Shown here piece by piece: positions 16,852 to 25,108 of a stretch of DNA of 28,729 nucleotides. Each line of letters starts with the position of its first letter. Within the stretch, counting starts at the first letter, position 1. The DNA lies in the NCBI GenBank assembly GCA_964358645.1, contig CAYHPW010000033.1, positions 1 to 28,729 of the forward strand. Reading direction: 5' to 3'. This DNA comes from JBBTDV01 sp038042605 (lineage in GTDB: Bacteria; Bdellovibrionota; UBA1018). The notes under the pieces are model-generated. The model was given only the letters and a program-made list of their open reading frames with translations, searched no databases and was not told where the DNA came from. A program made the translations under genes and the position numbers.

Positions 16852-17280
16852 TTAACCGCCGGTGTGCTTTTTCATTTCATCAAGGGCTTTCTGATATTTT
16901 GCGTGTAATTTTTCTATGACTTCTTCCTGGTTTTTATTGTAAGTCTCAACTTTGGCTTTTTCACGCAGCCTGACATGTTCGAATTCTTTTTCGTATTTTT
17001 GGTTCTCATCGCGGATCTCATTTTCGTGTGATTTCCTGATATCCGAAAGTTTTTTTTCATGAACGGAGTTCATGTGCGATAGCTCGACATTGTATGCTTT
17101 TTCTAGTTCCTTCACCTTATGGTTTTGGAATGCCGTCATCGAATCTACTTCTTTCTTGTATTCATCGTTAACGCTGTCCATTTTTTCATTTTGCTGCTCG
17201 CGCCGCTCCCTCATATAAGCAGCGAACCGTTCATCGTCATTATAAGAACCCATCGCATCCCTGTTACGATTTATTTCCAT
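16852..17280 (-). CDS. Small coiled-coil protein
   Basis: A 142-residue, highly charged protein with no family I recognise. From ~20 to ~138 it is almost wholly Glu/Lys/Arg/Gln with hydrophobics at heptad spacing, for example VDSMTAFQNHKVKELEKAY and LREKAKVETYNKNQEEVIEKL, so a long coiled coil is expected. No signal peptide or membrane segment, so probably cytosolic. The ATG at 17280 has no ribosome site; the in-frame ATG at 17253 has AGGG 5 nt upstream and may be the true start, giving 133 residues. It stands alone, convergent with dtd. Function unknown; a scaffold or DNA/cytoskeleton-associated protein is only a guess. Confidence 0.65.
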   Translation of the reverse strand: MEINRNRDAMGSYNDDERFAAYMRERREQQNEKMDSVNDEYKKEVDSMTAFQNHKVKELEKAYNVELSHMNSVHEKKLSDIRKSHENEIRDENQKYEKEFEHVRLREKAKVETYNKNQEEVIEKLHAKYQKALDEMKKHTGG

Positions 17281-17311
17281 AATTTAATGATAATATTTCC
17301 ATTATGAAAAT

Positions 17312-17329
17312 AAATAGGCAAAAGATGCC
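17312..17329 (-). terminator. Weak terminator downstream of rfaE2
   Basis: On the minus strand, GGCA-TCTTT-TGCC is followed by TATTTATTTTC. The 4-bp stem is short, so this is only a plausible end point for the solute-binding protein to rfaE2 transcript, 12 nt past the rfaE2 stop. Confidence 0.3.
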
Positions 17330-17340
17330 CGCACTACTGG

Positions 17341-17826
17341 CTATCTACCGCTTAAAAGATTGGTAGTGCTGAAGCCCGTCAAATATTTGAGAGACCTTAC
17401 CCTGCCACCCCAAGATAGAACTTCTTTTGCACCTACGATTTGTCTTGTTTTCCAATCTCCACCCTTAACAAGTATGTCAGGTTTAAGAAAGTTGATCAGG
17501 CTAAGCGGCGTTGTCTCGTTGAACCAAGTAACGTAATCAACAGCCTGCAGGGCTGCCATCACAACCATCCTGTCTTTTAGAGTGTTAATGGGTCTTCCAT
17601 CGCCTTTGATTGCTTTCACTGAAATATCGGTATTCAGCGCTACCACTAGGATATCGCCTAGTAGTCTAGCTTTTTCCAGATATGAAACATGGCCTCTATG
17701 TAATAAATCGAAACACCCGTTCGTAAAAACTACTCTGATTTTTTTACCACTCTTCTTCCTTAGTTGAGAGATGGTTTTTTTTAATGCATACCTTGACTGT
17801 ATTTTAGATGGAGTTTTTGAAAACAT
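17341..17826 (-). CDS. rfaE2: D-glycero-beta-D-manno-heptose 1-phosphate adenylyltransferase (stand-alone RfaE2)
   Basis: Activates heptose 1-phosphate with ATP to ADP-heptose for lipopolysaccharide core synthesis. The 161 residues are a nucleotidyltransferase: VFTNGCFDLLHRGHVSYLEKA with HxGH (H43, H46), then LNTDISVKAIKGDGRPI, LKPDILVKGGDW and GFSTTNLL at the end. In many bacteria it is the C-terminal half of bifunctional HldE; here it stands alone, so the kinase should be encoded elsewhere. An N-terminal ~28 basic residues extend the usual core. It lies 8 bp downstream of the RDD gene in a minus-strand run with rsmE. Presence supports a Gram-negative, LPS-making host. Confidence 0.92.
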   Translation of the reverse strand: MFSKTPSKIQSRYALKKTISQLRKKSGKKIRVVFTNGCFDLLHRGHVSYLEKARLLGDILVVALNTDISVKAIKGDGRPINTLKDRMVVMAALQAVDYVTWFNETTPLSLINFLKPDILVKGGDWKTRQIVGAKEVLSWGGRVRSLKYLTGFSTTNLLSGR

Positions 17827-17834
17827 TGTTAGGC

Positions 17835-18521
17835 CTAAAGACGCATTTTTTCTTCGGGTTGAAGCCCCATAACCAGATCATGCCAACACCGTTTTTTCCC
17901 GTCAAAGACCGCCCAAAGCAACCCAATGCCACCGAAGCCAATGCTTAGGACGAATAGCAAAGCCCTTATGAAGGTGGCGATTATCTTCCCATCAATGGTC
18001 AGACCGAAAAGGCGTTTGCCAATGCTGGTTCCAAAAACGACCTCTTGTGAAGTTATCGAAGCCCAGTTGATAACTCCCGTAAAAATCAAAAAAATCAATA
18101 CCACGCCGGAATTAAGGATCAACTCTACATTCAGTGGTTTTTCATATAGCAATAGATAAAGAACAACCGAAGAAATAACTAAATTTAAAGCGGAGTCCAC
18201 GAGGTATGCGATGATCCGTTTAAATAAATATTTAGCGCCAAAATCAGTGGTTTTATCTATGTGCTTATTGACAAGTTGATCGTGCCATTTTTTAGATAGC
18301 TGCACAGCAGGCTTGATTACAGGAGCCTTGTGCACAAATATCGGGGGAGCGGCCATGGTCGCCCCTGCTTCGATTATTTTTGTTTGCCTATCTTTTTGCT
18401 GTTTAATTGTTTTTGACTGTGGCGCGTATGGCAAGCCATCCGAGAATGGATGAAACCCCAGACCGTCTGAAACAGGCCGAAATGATAATTCTTCATCATT
18501 CCATTTTTTGTTATCCACCAT
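17835..18521 (-). CDS. RDD family membrane protein with doubled SDGL motif
   Basis: A 228-residue protein. The N-terminal ~80 residues are cytosolic and polar, and start with an FRPVSDGL / FHPFSDGL tandem motif (14-21 and 23-30). The RDD domain runs from ~100: FKRIIAYLVDSALN begins the first helix, and GTSIGKRLFGLTI (~163-175) is the conserved loop, with WHDLVMGLQP at the end. Three to four membrane helices. RDD proteins are poorly characterised; some act in Na+ or compatible-solute handling, but no role can be given here. I have the impression of similar SDGL repeats in Bdellovibrio-like RDD proteins. It lies between rsmE and rfaE2 with short gaps, probably one operon. An AAGGGA ribosome site precedes the ATG. 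Confidence 0.8.
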   Translation of the reverse strand: MVDNKKWNDEELSFRPVSDGLGFHPFSDGLPYAPQSKTIKQQKDRQTKIIEAGATMAAPPIFVHKAPVIKPAVQLSKKWHDQLVNKHIDKTTDFGAKYLFKRIIAYLVDSALNLVISSVVLYLLLYEKPLNVELILNSGVVLIFLIFTGVINWASITSQEVVFGTSIGKRLFGLTIDGKIIATFIRALLFVLSIGFGGIGLLWAVFDGKKRCWHDLVMGLQPEEKMRL

Positions 18522-18551
18522 AACAGAAAGTCCCTTGATGCATGTTTATTG

Positions 18552-19364
18552 TCAAGTGGGTAACCAAAGACAGCCCGTAACAAGGCTCACTGCAAAAATA
18601 CCAGCTGTTTCAGCGCGCAAGATGGTCTTACCAAGGCTCACTCTGTGAATATTATGTTGCGAATAGCTTGCAAGGAGATTTTGCTCCGTTGCTGACCAGC
18701 CGCCTTCAGGGCCGATCAGCAGCCTTATTTCATCCAGATCTTTGCTGAGTTTATTGCCAAGAAGCCAATTCATCATAAACGGGACGGCGCCATCATGGCG
18801 CGCTTCCTCATCACACCAAAGGCGGATAGGGGGTGTCCCACTTGTGGATTTCAGTACTTCTCGCAACACGGCTGGTGTTTGCACCTCAAGCCTTTTTAAG
18901 CGTCCGCACTGTTTGAGTGACTGATCAGCTATTTTCTGCCATCGATCCCTGAATTTATCAGGGCCCTTGGTGTTAACTTTAACTACTGTGTGATCTGTAA
19001 TGACAGGAAGTATGGAACTTACACCGAGTTCCACGCATTTTTCCACCAGCCATTCCATTGCGCCGCTTTTAAGGATTGATGTTTCTAATACCAATTTTGT
19101 ATCGGTGCCAGACGTACCTATGGTGTACGCTTGTGTTACATGGCATGTGTTTTCTACTGCTTCAATATAAGCGGTTTTACCGGATATACGTATAACCGCT
19201 TTCAGGCAAAGACCCTTGCCATCGATTGCTTCCACCATCTCGCCATCCTTGATCCTTAAAACAGTGATCGCGTGATGAGCCTCTGTTTTAGGCAGCACGA
19301 CTCTTGCGGATGATGAATTGAGATCCTTTAACTCTTGTAAGTCTTGGCAAAGCAACCTTTTCAT
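18552..19364 (-). CDS. rsmE: 16S rRNA (uracil1498-N3)-methyltransferase (RsmE)
   Basis: SPOUT-class methyltransferase that methylates U1498 of 16S rRNA using S-adenosylmethionine. The 270-residue product has the RsmE order: N-terminal PUA-like domain (HHAITVLRIKDGE ~30-42), then KSGAMEWLVEKCVELGVSSILP (~99-120), the SAM-knot motif LLIGPEGGWSATE (216-228) and VSLGKTILRAETA (242-254). Length is slightly above the usual ~245. It starts 6 bp after the stop of the solute-binding protein gene and sits 30 bp before the RDD gene. Confidence 0.93.
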   Translation of the reverse strand: MKRLLCQDLQELKDLNSSSARVVLPKTEAHHAITVLRIKDGEMVEAIDGKGLCLKAVIRISGKTAYIEAVENTCHVTQAYTIGTSGTDTKLVLETSILKSGAMEWLVEKCVELGVSSILPVITDHTVVKVNTKGPDKFRDRWQKIADQSLKQCGRLKRLEVQTPAVLREVLKSTSGTPPIRLWCDEEARHDGAVPFMMNWLLGNKLSKDLDEIRLLIGPEGGWSATEQNLLASYSQHNIHRVSLGKTILRAETAGIFAVSLVTGCLWLPT

Positions 19365-19370
19365 GTGAAC

Positions 19371-20894
19371 CTACCTATACCTTAAATATGTAAGCGGCTC
19401 CAGCCCACCGCTTAGCGAGAGACTTGAATCGGTCAGCCCAGTAAATTCTTTTTTGACGATCAAGGTATTTTTCCAAAACCAAAGTGGGAAATACGGCAAG
19501 TCGTCTAACATAAGTTCCTGGGCTTGTTTTAAAAGATTTTTTCTGGTTACAGGATCGGTCTCGGATATCGCGGCATCCAGTAATTTATCCATAGCTGGAT
19601 TTGAATAGCCAATCCTGTTCAATGGCTGCCCGGAACGTAAAGTTCTGAAGAGAATCGAGCCGTCCGCCACTCCGATCCAGCGTGAGGAATAAAGCTGGAA
19701 GAATCCCTTCCTGATTGATGCAAAAAACACGGCTGGTTCAACCATGTCTATGATGATTTTAATTCCTATTTTTCCCAGCATCTCTTGCAGCATTAAAGCG
19801 GTTTCGAAACCTTCACGGATCGGGGTGGTTTTGTAGTGGAGTTCAAGCCTCACCCCGTTTTTTCCACGATGTAATCCTTCCTGGTCCAGGAGTTGTTCAG
19901 CGTAAGCAGTGTCATGCTTCAATGGTTCTGGCGAGAAACTTTCCTCCAGCCCCGGTGCCAGGAAGCTTGACGAAGGAAAAGTTATTTCCAGCAATTTGTT
20001 GCTGATTATTTCCTCTTTGGATATCGCGGAGGCAATCGCTATCCTTATATTTTTTCTGGCTAGAACTTTATCCCTCATATTGAATGCAAGATAACTGACA
20101 GCCACACCGTTACGCTCCAGCGTGTTGAATCGTGAAGAATAATTGCGCTGGAGCCAACGCGTCTTGGTCAGAGACAATGAATTCTGTGTGGCGTCAGCTT
20201 CACCGTTAATTATTTTAAAAAGTGCTGATGTGCTGTCTTTTATAAATACAAACCTTACAGTGAGCCGGTTATCGGCTGGATCATTAGGAGTCATGGTGAT
20301 TTGATTTTGCGGAGATGGATCCCAATTAATAGGTTTGAAAGGTCCACTTCCTATCATGTTGTCAGTATTACGTCCGTCAGCACACGGTATTTTTTCGCCA
20401 GCTATCCGGAAGAAACGCAAAGACGAGATGTTTTTGGGCAGATATGGGTCGGGTTTTTCTAATTTTATAAAAACAATATCGTTCGAGTGACCTGTCTCTT
20501 TCCAGAACGGAAATCCAGCCCTCAATGGCGAAACAGGACGGCCGCTTCTGTAGTATTCAAGACACTGGGCCATTTTTTCAGCGGTTATCAGTTCACCACC
20601 ATGATCAGTCAGGCCTGGTTTTATTTTAAATTTCCAACCTCTGCCGTTCTCGATGGCCTGCCATTGTTCAGCGATGTCAGGCTCCACTACGAGGTCTTTA
20701 TTCAATTTGGTCAGGCCTCTGAATATAAGAGCGCCAATTCTTTGACCATTAGCATCTATGCTGTGGCGTGGATTAAGTGTGACCGGTGGCGGGTCAAGCA
20801 GTATTGTAATTGTACGGTTATGGATTGTAGAACCAGGGCGACATCCCAGATCAAAGCATGCACATATTCCAATCAGAATGCTAATTTTGCGCAT
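19371..20894 (-). CDS. Orphan ABC-type solute-binding lipoprotein, family 5 (peptide/nickel type)
   Basis: A 507-residue extracytoplasmic binding protein. Lipobox FDLGC (Cys18). The body fits the SBP family 5 fold (DppA/OppA/NikA): LNPRHSIDANGQRIGALIFRGL, WKFKIKPGLTDHGGELITAEKM, an IGSGPFKPINWDP segment, IRIAIASAISKEEI and the C-terminal LLKQAQELMLDDLPYFPLWFW. The ligand pocket cannot be read. No permease or ATPase genes adjoin; downstream is rsmE. It may feed an unlinked Opp system or act as a sensor. The start ATG lies only 20 bp from the divergent transglycosylase start and no ribosome site is seen. Confidence 0.87.
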   Translation of the reverse strand: MRKISILIGICACFDLGCRPGSTIHNRTITILLDPPPVTLNPRHSIDANGQRIGALIFRGLTKLNKDLVVEPDIAEQWQAIENGRGWKFKIKPGLTDHGGELITAEKMAQCLEYYRSGRPVSPLRAGFPFWKETGHSNDIVFIKLEKPDPYLPKNISSLRFFRIAGEKIPCADGRNTDNMIGSGPFKPINWDPSPQNQITMTPNDPADNRLTVRFVFIKDSTSALFKIINGEADATQNSLSLTKTRWLQRNYSSRFNTLERNGVAVSYLAFNMRDKVLARKNIRIAIASAISKEEIISNKLLEITFPSSSFLAPGLEESFSPEPLKHDTAYAEQLLDQEGLHRGKNGVRLELHYKTTPIREGFETALMLQEMLGKIGIKIIIDMVEPAVFFASIRKGFFQLYSSRWIGVADGSILFRTLRSGQPLNRIGYSNPAMDKLLDAAISETDPVTRKNLLKQAQELMLDDLPYFPLWFWKNTLIVKKEFTGLTDSSLSLSGGLEPLTYLRYR

Positions 20895-20914
20895 CTAACA
20901 TAAAATTAGCACAT

Positions 20915-22195
20915 ATGAGGCTTTTGTCTCACCTAATGTTGTTTGTCATGATTTCAGGCTCAGCAGTTTCACTAGGCGCCCCCATGAATCTGCTTAACAA
21001 GAAAATCATAACACCGGAAAAAGAGATCCTCAGTGTCTGGCCGTACCCGGTTTTTTCGGTGGATATGCGCTTGCGCGAGAACGTTAAATTCTGGGTATCA
21101 ATATACACAAAGTATTATTCACATGAGGGTGTGGTTCACGATTCAAAATATGTGAATCTGATCTATGAGGTAATCGATTTAAGAAACAGTGATCATGTAG
21201 ATTTGGTAAAGAAATCCAAGAAAAAATGGCAGCAAATATTGAAGTCCTTGCATAAAAAACGGGACACCTCCAGTATGACTAGCGACGAAACATATGTCTC
21301 CAGACTTTTTGAAACCATCAGCGGTCATGACAAATACATAAAGGCCGCGGCTAACGGGAGGATCCGTTTACAAACCGGGCAACGCGAGAATTTCATGGAA
21401 GGCATCAGGCAGTCGGGCCGTTACTTGCCTCATATGGAGGACATATTCAAGAGTGAAGGCCTGCCGATAGAACTGACCAGACTGCCCTTTGTAGAAAGCG
21501 GTTTTAACGTGAAAGCACGCTCTAAGGTGGGGGCAAGCGGCATATGGCAATTCATGAAATCGACCGGCCGCAATTACCTCAAGATAAATGCGGCGTTGGA
21601 CGAAAGAAATGATCCGTTTCGTGCTACTGAAGCAGCGGCCAAATTGCTGCTAGCTAATTATGGGTCACTTAAACAATGGCCGCTTGCAGTGACGGCTTAT
21701 AATCACGGCAGGCATGGCATGGAGCGCGCGGTCAGGAGAGTTGGCAGTGATGAGATTGAGGATGTTGTCCAATCATATAAAAGCAGATCCTTCGGGTTCG
21801 CGAGCAGTAATTTTTTCTGCGAATTGCTAGCAGTAATAGAAGTCGAGAAAAACTCAGAACTTTACTTCGGCAAGATTGAAAAACTACCTCCGATGAATTT
21901 TATTGAGGCGACTATTCCGGACTATGTAGGAATCAAAGAACTTTCCAGTTTCTTAAATTTTGATACCGGAGAATTAATGGAACTTAACCCGGCATTGAGT
22001 GAAAAGGTTTTTCTTGGGTCCTTGCTCATGCCAGTGGGCTACAAGCTCCGTTTGCCAGCCGGACAAATTTTGTCCACGGAAGCCGCTTTGCGTGTTTTTT
22101 TTGCTGGGTATGAGCAGATCCCGAGTATATACAAGTTCCACACGCAGCAATACAGGCGAAAGACCAGGATACCTGCTGCAACTGAGAGGCGTTAA
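20915..22195 (+). CDS. MltD-like lytic transglycosylase, second copy without clear LysM
   Basis: A 426-residue exported protein with a hydrophobic N-terminus (MRLLSHLMLFVMISGSAVSL) and a probable cleavage near residue 22; no lipobox, so likely periplasmic. The SLT domain is ~165-320: catalytic Glu194 in FVESGF, KVGASGIWQFM (204-214) and VTAYNHGRHGME (259-270). The usual AYNxGxGxx reads AYNHGRHGM. An N-terminal ~150-residue domain of unknown function precedes it. The C-terminal region (~330-395) looks like a divergent peptidoglycan-binding segment and has no clear LysM. It shares a TAATG junction with udk, so the genes are coupled. Confidence 0.85.
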   Translation: MRLLSHLMLFVMISGSAVSLGAPMNLLNKKIITPEKEILSVWPYPVFSVDMRLRENVKFWVSIYTKYYSHEGVVHDSKYVNLIYEVIDLRNSDHVDLVKKSKKKWQQILKSLHKKRDTSSMTSDETYVSRLFETISGHDKYIKAAANGRIRLQTGQRENFMEGIRQSGRYLPHMEDIFKSEGLPIELTRLPFVESGFNVKARSKVGASGIWQFMKSTGRNYLKINAALDERNDPFRATEAAAKLLLANYGSLKQWPLAVTAYNHGRHGMERAVRRVGSDEIEDVVQSYKSRSFGFASSNFFCELLAVIEVEKNSELYFGKIEKLPPMNFIEATIPDYVGIKELSSFLNFDTGELMELNPALSEKVFLGSLLMPVGYKLRLPAGQILSTEAALRVFFAGYEQIPSIYKFHTQQYRRKTRIPAATERR

Positions 22196-22806
22196 TGTTC
22201 ATAATAGGGATTGCGGGCGGCTCTGGATCAGGTAAGACCACTTTCGCACAAAAAATAATCAAAAGAGTTAATGACCCCAGGGTTATTCTGCTTCACCAGG
22301 ATTCATATTACCTACCCTCACCGCCATGGCATATCAAGATCCACGGCGAGCCGAATTTTGATCACCCTGATGCGTTTGATTGGAGTCTCTTGAAGGATCA
22401 CTTGATGCGTTTGAAAGCAGGCGATGAAGTCGCCACGCCGATTTATGATTTTCACACCAGCCGCAGGCAACAAGAGACCAGGAACGTCGGGCCATGTAGG
22501 ACGATATTGGTGGAAGGTATTTTTGTTTTATGGGAACCTGACGTACGAAGCATGTTTGACGTAAAAGTTTACCTGAATGTAGAAGCAGACATACGATTTA
22601 TCCGCAGGTTGCATCGCGATGTACGTGAACGAGGCCGCAATCTTGATAGTATCATCAGACAGTATTACAATACCGTGCGACCCATGCACCACGAGTTTTT
22701 AGAACCTACCCGCCAGTATGCCGATATTGTCGTAGGCGACGAAACCGATATCGCCGCAGAAGTGCTGGCAGCAAAAATTAAAGAGATAACGGCTAAAACA
22801 AATTAA
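22195..22806 (+). CDS. udk: Uridine kinase
   Basis: Phosphorylates uridine and cytidine to UMP/CMP in pyrimidine salvage. The 203 residues carry the P-loop GGSGSGKTT (8-16), HQDSYYL (~34-40), the nucleoside-binding NFDHPDAFDW (53-62), TPIYDFHTSRR and EGIFVLWEP, and the RRLHRDVRERGR lid segment. Length is normal. It starts inside the TAATG shared with the transglycosylase; GAGAGG lies 5 nt before its ATG. Confidence 0.94.
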   Translation: MFIIGIAGGSGSGKTTFAQKIIKRVNDPRVILLHQDSYYLPSPPWHIKIHGEPNFDHPDAFDWSLLKDHLMRLKAGDEVATPIYDFHTSRRQQETRNVGPCRTILVEGIFVLWEPDVRSMFDVKVYLNVEADIRFIRRLHRDVRERGRNLDSIIRQYYNTVRPMHHEFLEPTRQYADIVVGDETDIAAEVLAAKIKEITAKTN

Positions 22807-22825
22807 GAAAGGGCGTTACAATAAA

Positions 22826-24490
22826 GTGTCAAAGTTAAAAATACTGCCTTTGGGCGGCCTGGGCGAAATAGGCATGAACTGTCTTGTGCTTGAATATCAA
22901 AACGAGATCATTGTTATCGACTGCGGGCTTTTGTTTTCTGATCTTGATCAGTTCGGAGTTGATTTCATAATACCTGATTTCACTTATCTCAAGGAACGCA
23001 GGGAGAAAGTAAAAGCATTTATTATCACACACGGGCATGAGGATCATATAGGTTCATTGCCTTTTGCCCTGAAAATGGGGATCGTCGCGCCTATTTATGC
23101 TCCGTTTTTCCCTTCATTATTGATACGTGAACGGCTTAAGGAACATGGACTGGATGAGAAAGTGCAGATACGGACGACTTCAGCCGGAGAAACCATCAAA
23201 CTCGGTAGTTTTAAGATAACGAGCGTTCATGTGAATCACAGCATCGTTGATGCGACTTCGCTGATCATAGACACACCTGTCGGCCGGATAATCCATACCG
23301 CTGATTTCAAAATTGATCCAACTCCATATTACGGCGACATAATTGATCTTGATGTGTTCAAACACGCCGGAGATAAAGGCGTTCTTCTTTTGCTGTCTGA
23401 TTCAACAAATATCGAGCGCCGTACTCATAGTCTGAGTGATGCCACTGTTTATAAGAAATTTAAGGAGTTGTTTTCTGCTGCAAAGGGGCTCACGGTTGTA
23501 TCGATGTTTTCGTCAAACATCGCGCGCATGGGTCAGGTTTTTGAACTAGCCCGCAAAATGGACAAGAAAGTAGCTATTACCGGCAGAAGCATGGAGCAGA
23601 ACTCGCGCCTCGGGATGGAGGCAGGATACTTGAAGGACGGGCTTTCGGTTCTAATACCGCTTGATGATATTGACCACTATCCGCGTGAAAAGGTTATTGT
23701 CATGTCCACCGGAAGCCAGGCCGAGATGCGCTCCGCGCTTACAAGAATCGCCAATGGTGAGCACGCCCAGGTCAAGCTCGAAAAAGGTGATCTAGTACTC
23801 ATGAGTTCAAAGTTTATTCCAGGAAATGAAAAAGCCATAGGCAGAATGATTAACAACTTGTTCAGGCAAGGTGCCGAGGTTCTTTATGAATCAGTTAGTG
23901 ATATTCATGTTTCGGGTCATGCTGGAAGGCCGGAACTTAAAAAAATGCTAGAAACGGTACGGCCGAAATTTTTTATACCAGTTCATGGGGAATACAGACA
24001 CCTTGTCCATCATGGCAGGCTCGCACAGGAATGCGGCGTTCCGCCAGATAATATTACTATCGTAGAAAACGGTGATGTTATCGAGCTGTCACGAAAAGAA
24101 TGCGTGGTTGTGGACCAGATCGAGGGTCAGCGCATTTTAGTAGAGGGACGCGATGGCGGGGATATTTCCCGCTTGGTGCTCAAGGACCGGCGACAGATGG
24201 GTGAAAAGGGGGTGGTTTTCTCCCTTTTAGTCAGAAACGCGAAAAGCCGCAGAATTATTTCAGGGCCTGAAATAATATTTAAAGGAATCGTAAGCGAGGC
24301 TTTAGAGCCATCTCTTATAAACGAGGCTAAGACCATCGTTAAGAAGGTAGCAAAAAACTATGAGCAGGGCATCGGCAGCCGCGGCGCCGCTCTGGATCTA
24401 CAGGAGACGATACGTATAGAGCTGCGGCGGTTTTTCAACCAAAACATCGGCAAAAAACCTGTCGTCCTGCCGATCGTGCTGGATATGTAG
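22826..24490 (+). CDS. rnj: Ribonuclease J
   Basis: Metallo-beta-lactamase/beta-CASP RNase with 5'-3' exo- and endonuclease activity in RNA decay and maturation. GTG start; 554 residues. N-terminal signature LGGLGEIGMNCLVLE, the zinc motif HGHEDHIG (H69, H71, D73, H74), HTADFKID, then the beta-CASP domain with SDSTN and GRSMEQN, MSTGSQAEMRSAL and the HVSGHAG and PVHGEYRH metal ligands. The C-terminal ~100 residues are the RNase J-specific domain. The start has AAAGGG with a rather long 12-nt spacer. It follows udk by 19 bp in a transglycosylase-udk-rnj operon. Confidence 0.94.
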   Translation: MSKLKILPLGGLGEIGMNCLVLEYQNEIIVIDCGLLFSDLDQFGVDFIIPDFTYLKERREKVKAFIITHGHEDHIGSLPFALKMGIVAPIYAPFFPSLLIRERLKEHGLDEKVQIRTTSAGETIKLGSFKITSVHVNHSIVDATSLIIDTPVGRIIHTADFKIDPTPYYGDIIDLDVFKHAGDKGVLLLLSDSTNIERRTHSLSDATVYKKFKELFSAAKGLTVVSMFSSNIARMGQVFELARKMDKKVAITGRSMEQNSRLGMEAGYLKDGLSVLIPLDDIDHYPREKVIVMSTGSQAEMRSALTRIANGEHAQVKLEKGDLVLMSSKFIPGNEKAIGRMINNLFRQGAEVLYESVSDIHVSGHAGRPELKKMLETVRPKFFIPVHGEYRHLVHHGRLAQECGVPPDNITIVENGDVIELSRKECVVVDQIEGQRILVEGRDGGDISRLVLKDRRQMGEKGVVFSLLVRNAKSRRIISGPEIIFKGIVSEALEPSLINEAKTIVKKVAKNYEQGIGSRGAALDLQETIRIELRRFFNQNIGKKPVVLPIVLDM

Positions 24491-24562
24491 GCTCTATGCT
24501 TCAAGAAGTATTTTTTGTAATTCTGGGACCAGGTTGGCAAGGTCTAATGTTCAACTACGTTA
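24491..24562. other. Gap between convergent rnj and secreted-protein operon
   Basis: 72 bp with no convincing terminator hairpin on either strand, only a short GACC/GGTC pairing around 24528-24545 lacking a T tract. Confidence 0.3.
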
Positions 24563-25108
24563 TTAATTCCTGTTATCAGCAAAGGTCAGTTCATGAGCCA
24601 GTGCAGCCTGATATGGGAACTTTGATTCAAGCACAACTGGCGAAATCAAAGCCGGTCCTGGTTCAGAAATTTTCCACGCTCCGTGATCTTTCCGGAGGGT
24701 GAATGTGACCCTGTATTCCTTGTCTGATAGCGGCATTATCGTTCCATTGGCGTCACCGACGGCTGTCACCTCGTACATGACTTCCACCACGGCCTCGTCG
24801 CTGCGTTGTGATGTAAACTTACCAGGCATAACTTCATATTTATTTGCTATGTAAAAAGAATCCTGCTGTGGGATATCCTTCCATAAGGTAAAAGCCTTCC
24901 TCTCTATTTCAAGCAGGCCTGACCACACGAAACCAGATGCATCCCTGGCGCAATAGTAGCGTATGACATCCTCAGGGACTCTAAATGTGTTTTTAAAACG
25001 GAGCGGCTCGTGCTCCAACGGCTGTGATTTGCTGAAGGCAGTATCATGCGCGGGGCTTATAAATGCGGCTATTAATAATAGTCCAAATATGGTTTTGCGT
25101 AAGCTCAT
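24563..25108 (-). CDS. Small exported hypothetical protein
   Basis: A 181-residue protein with a plain Sec signal peptide (MSLRKTIFGLLLIAAFISPAHDTA); no lipobox. The mature part has strands and helices with ENTRY-like pattern YEVMPGKFTSQRSDEAVVEVMYEV ... YRVTFTLRKDHGAWKISEPGP, which resembles NTF2-like or DUF-type periplasmic domains with alternating beta strands, though I cannot name a family. One cysteine (RYYCARD). It overlaps the peptidase gene by 4 bp (ATGA), so it is translationally coupled and the last gene of the secreted trio. Possibly an inhibitor, chaperone or partner of the peptidase; this is inferred only from position. Confidence 0.68.
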   Translation of the reverse strand: MSLRKTIFGLLLIAAFISPAHDTAFSKSQPLEHEPLRFKNTFRVPEDVIRYYCARDASGFVWSGLLEIERKAFTLWKDIPQQDSFYIANKYEVMPGKFTSQRSDEAVVEVMYEVTAVGDANGTIMPLSDKEYRVTFTLRKDHGAWKISEPGPALISPVVLESKFPYQAALAHELTFADNRN

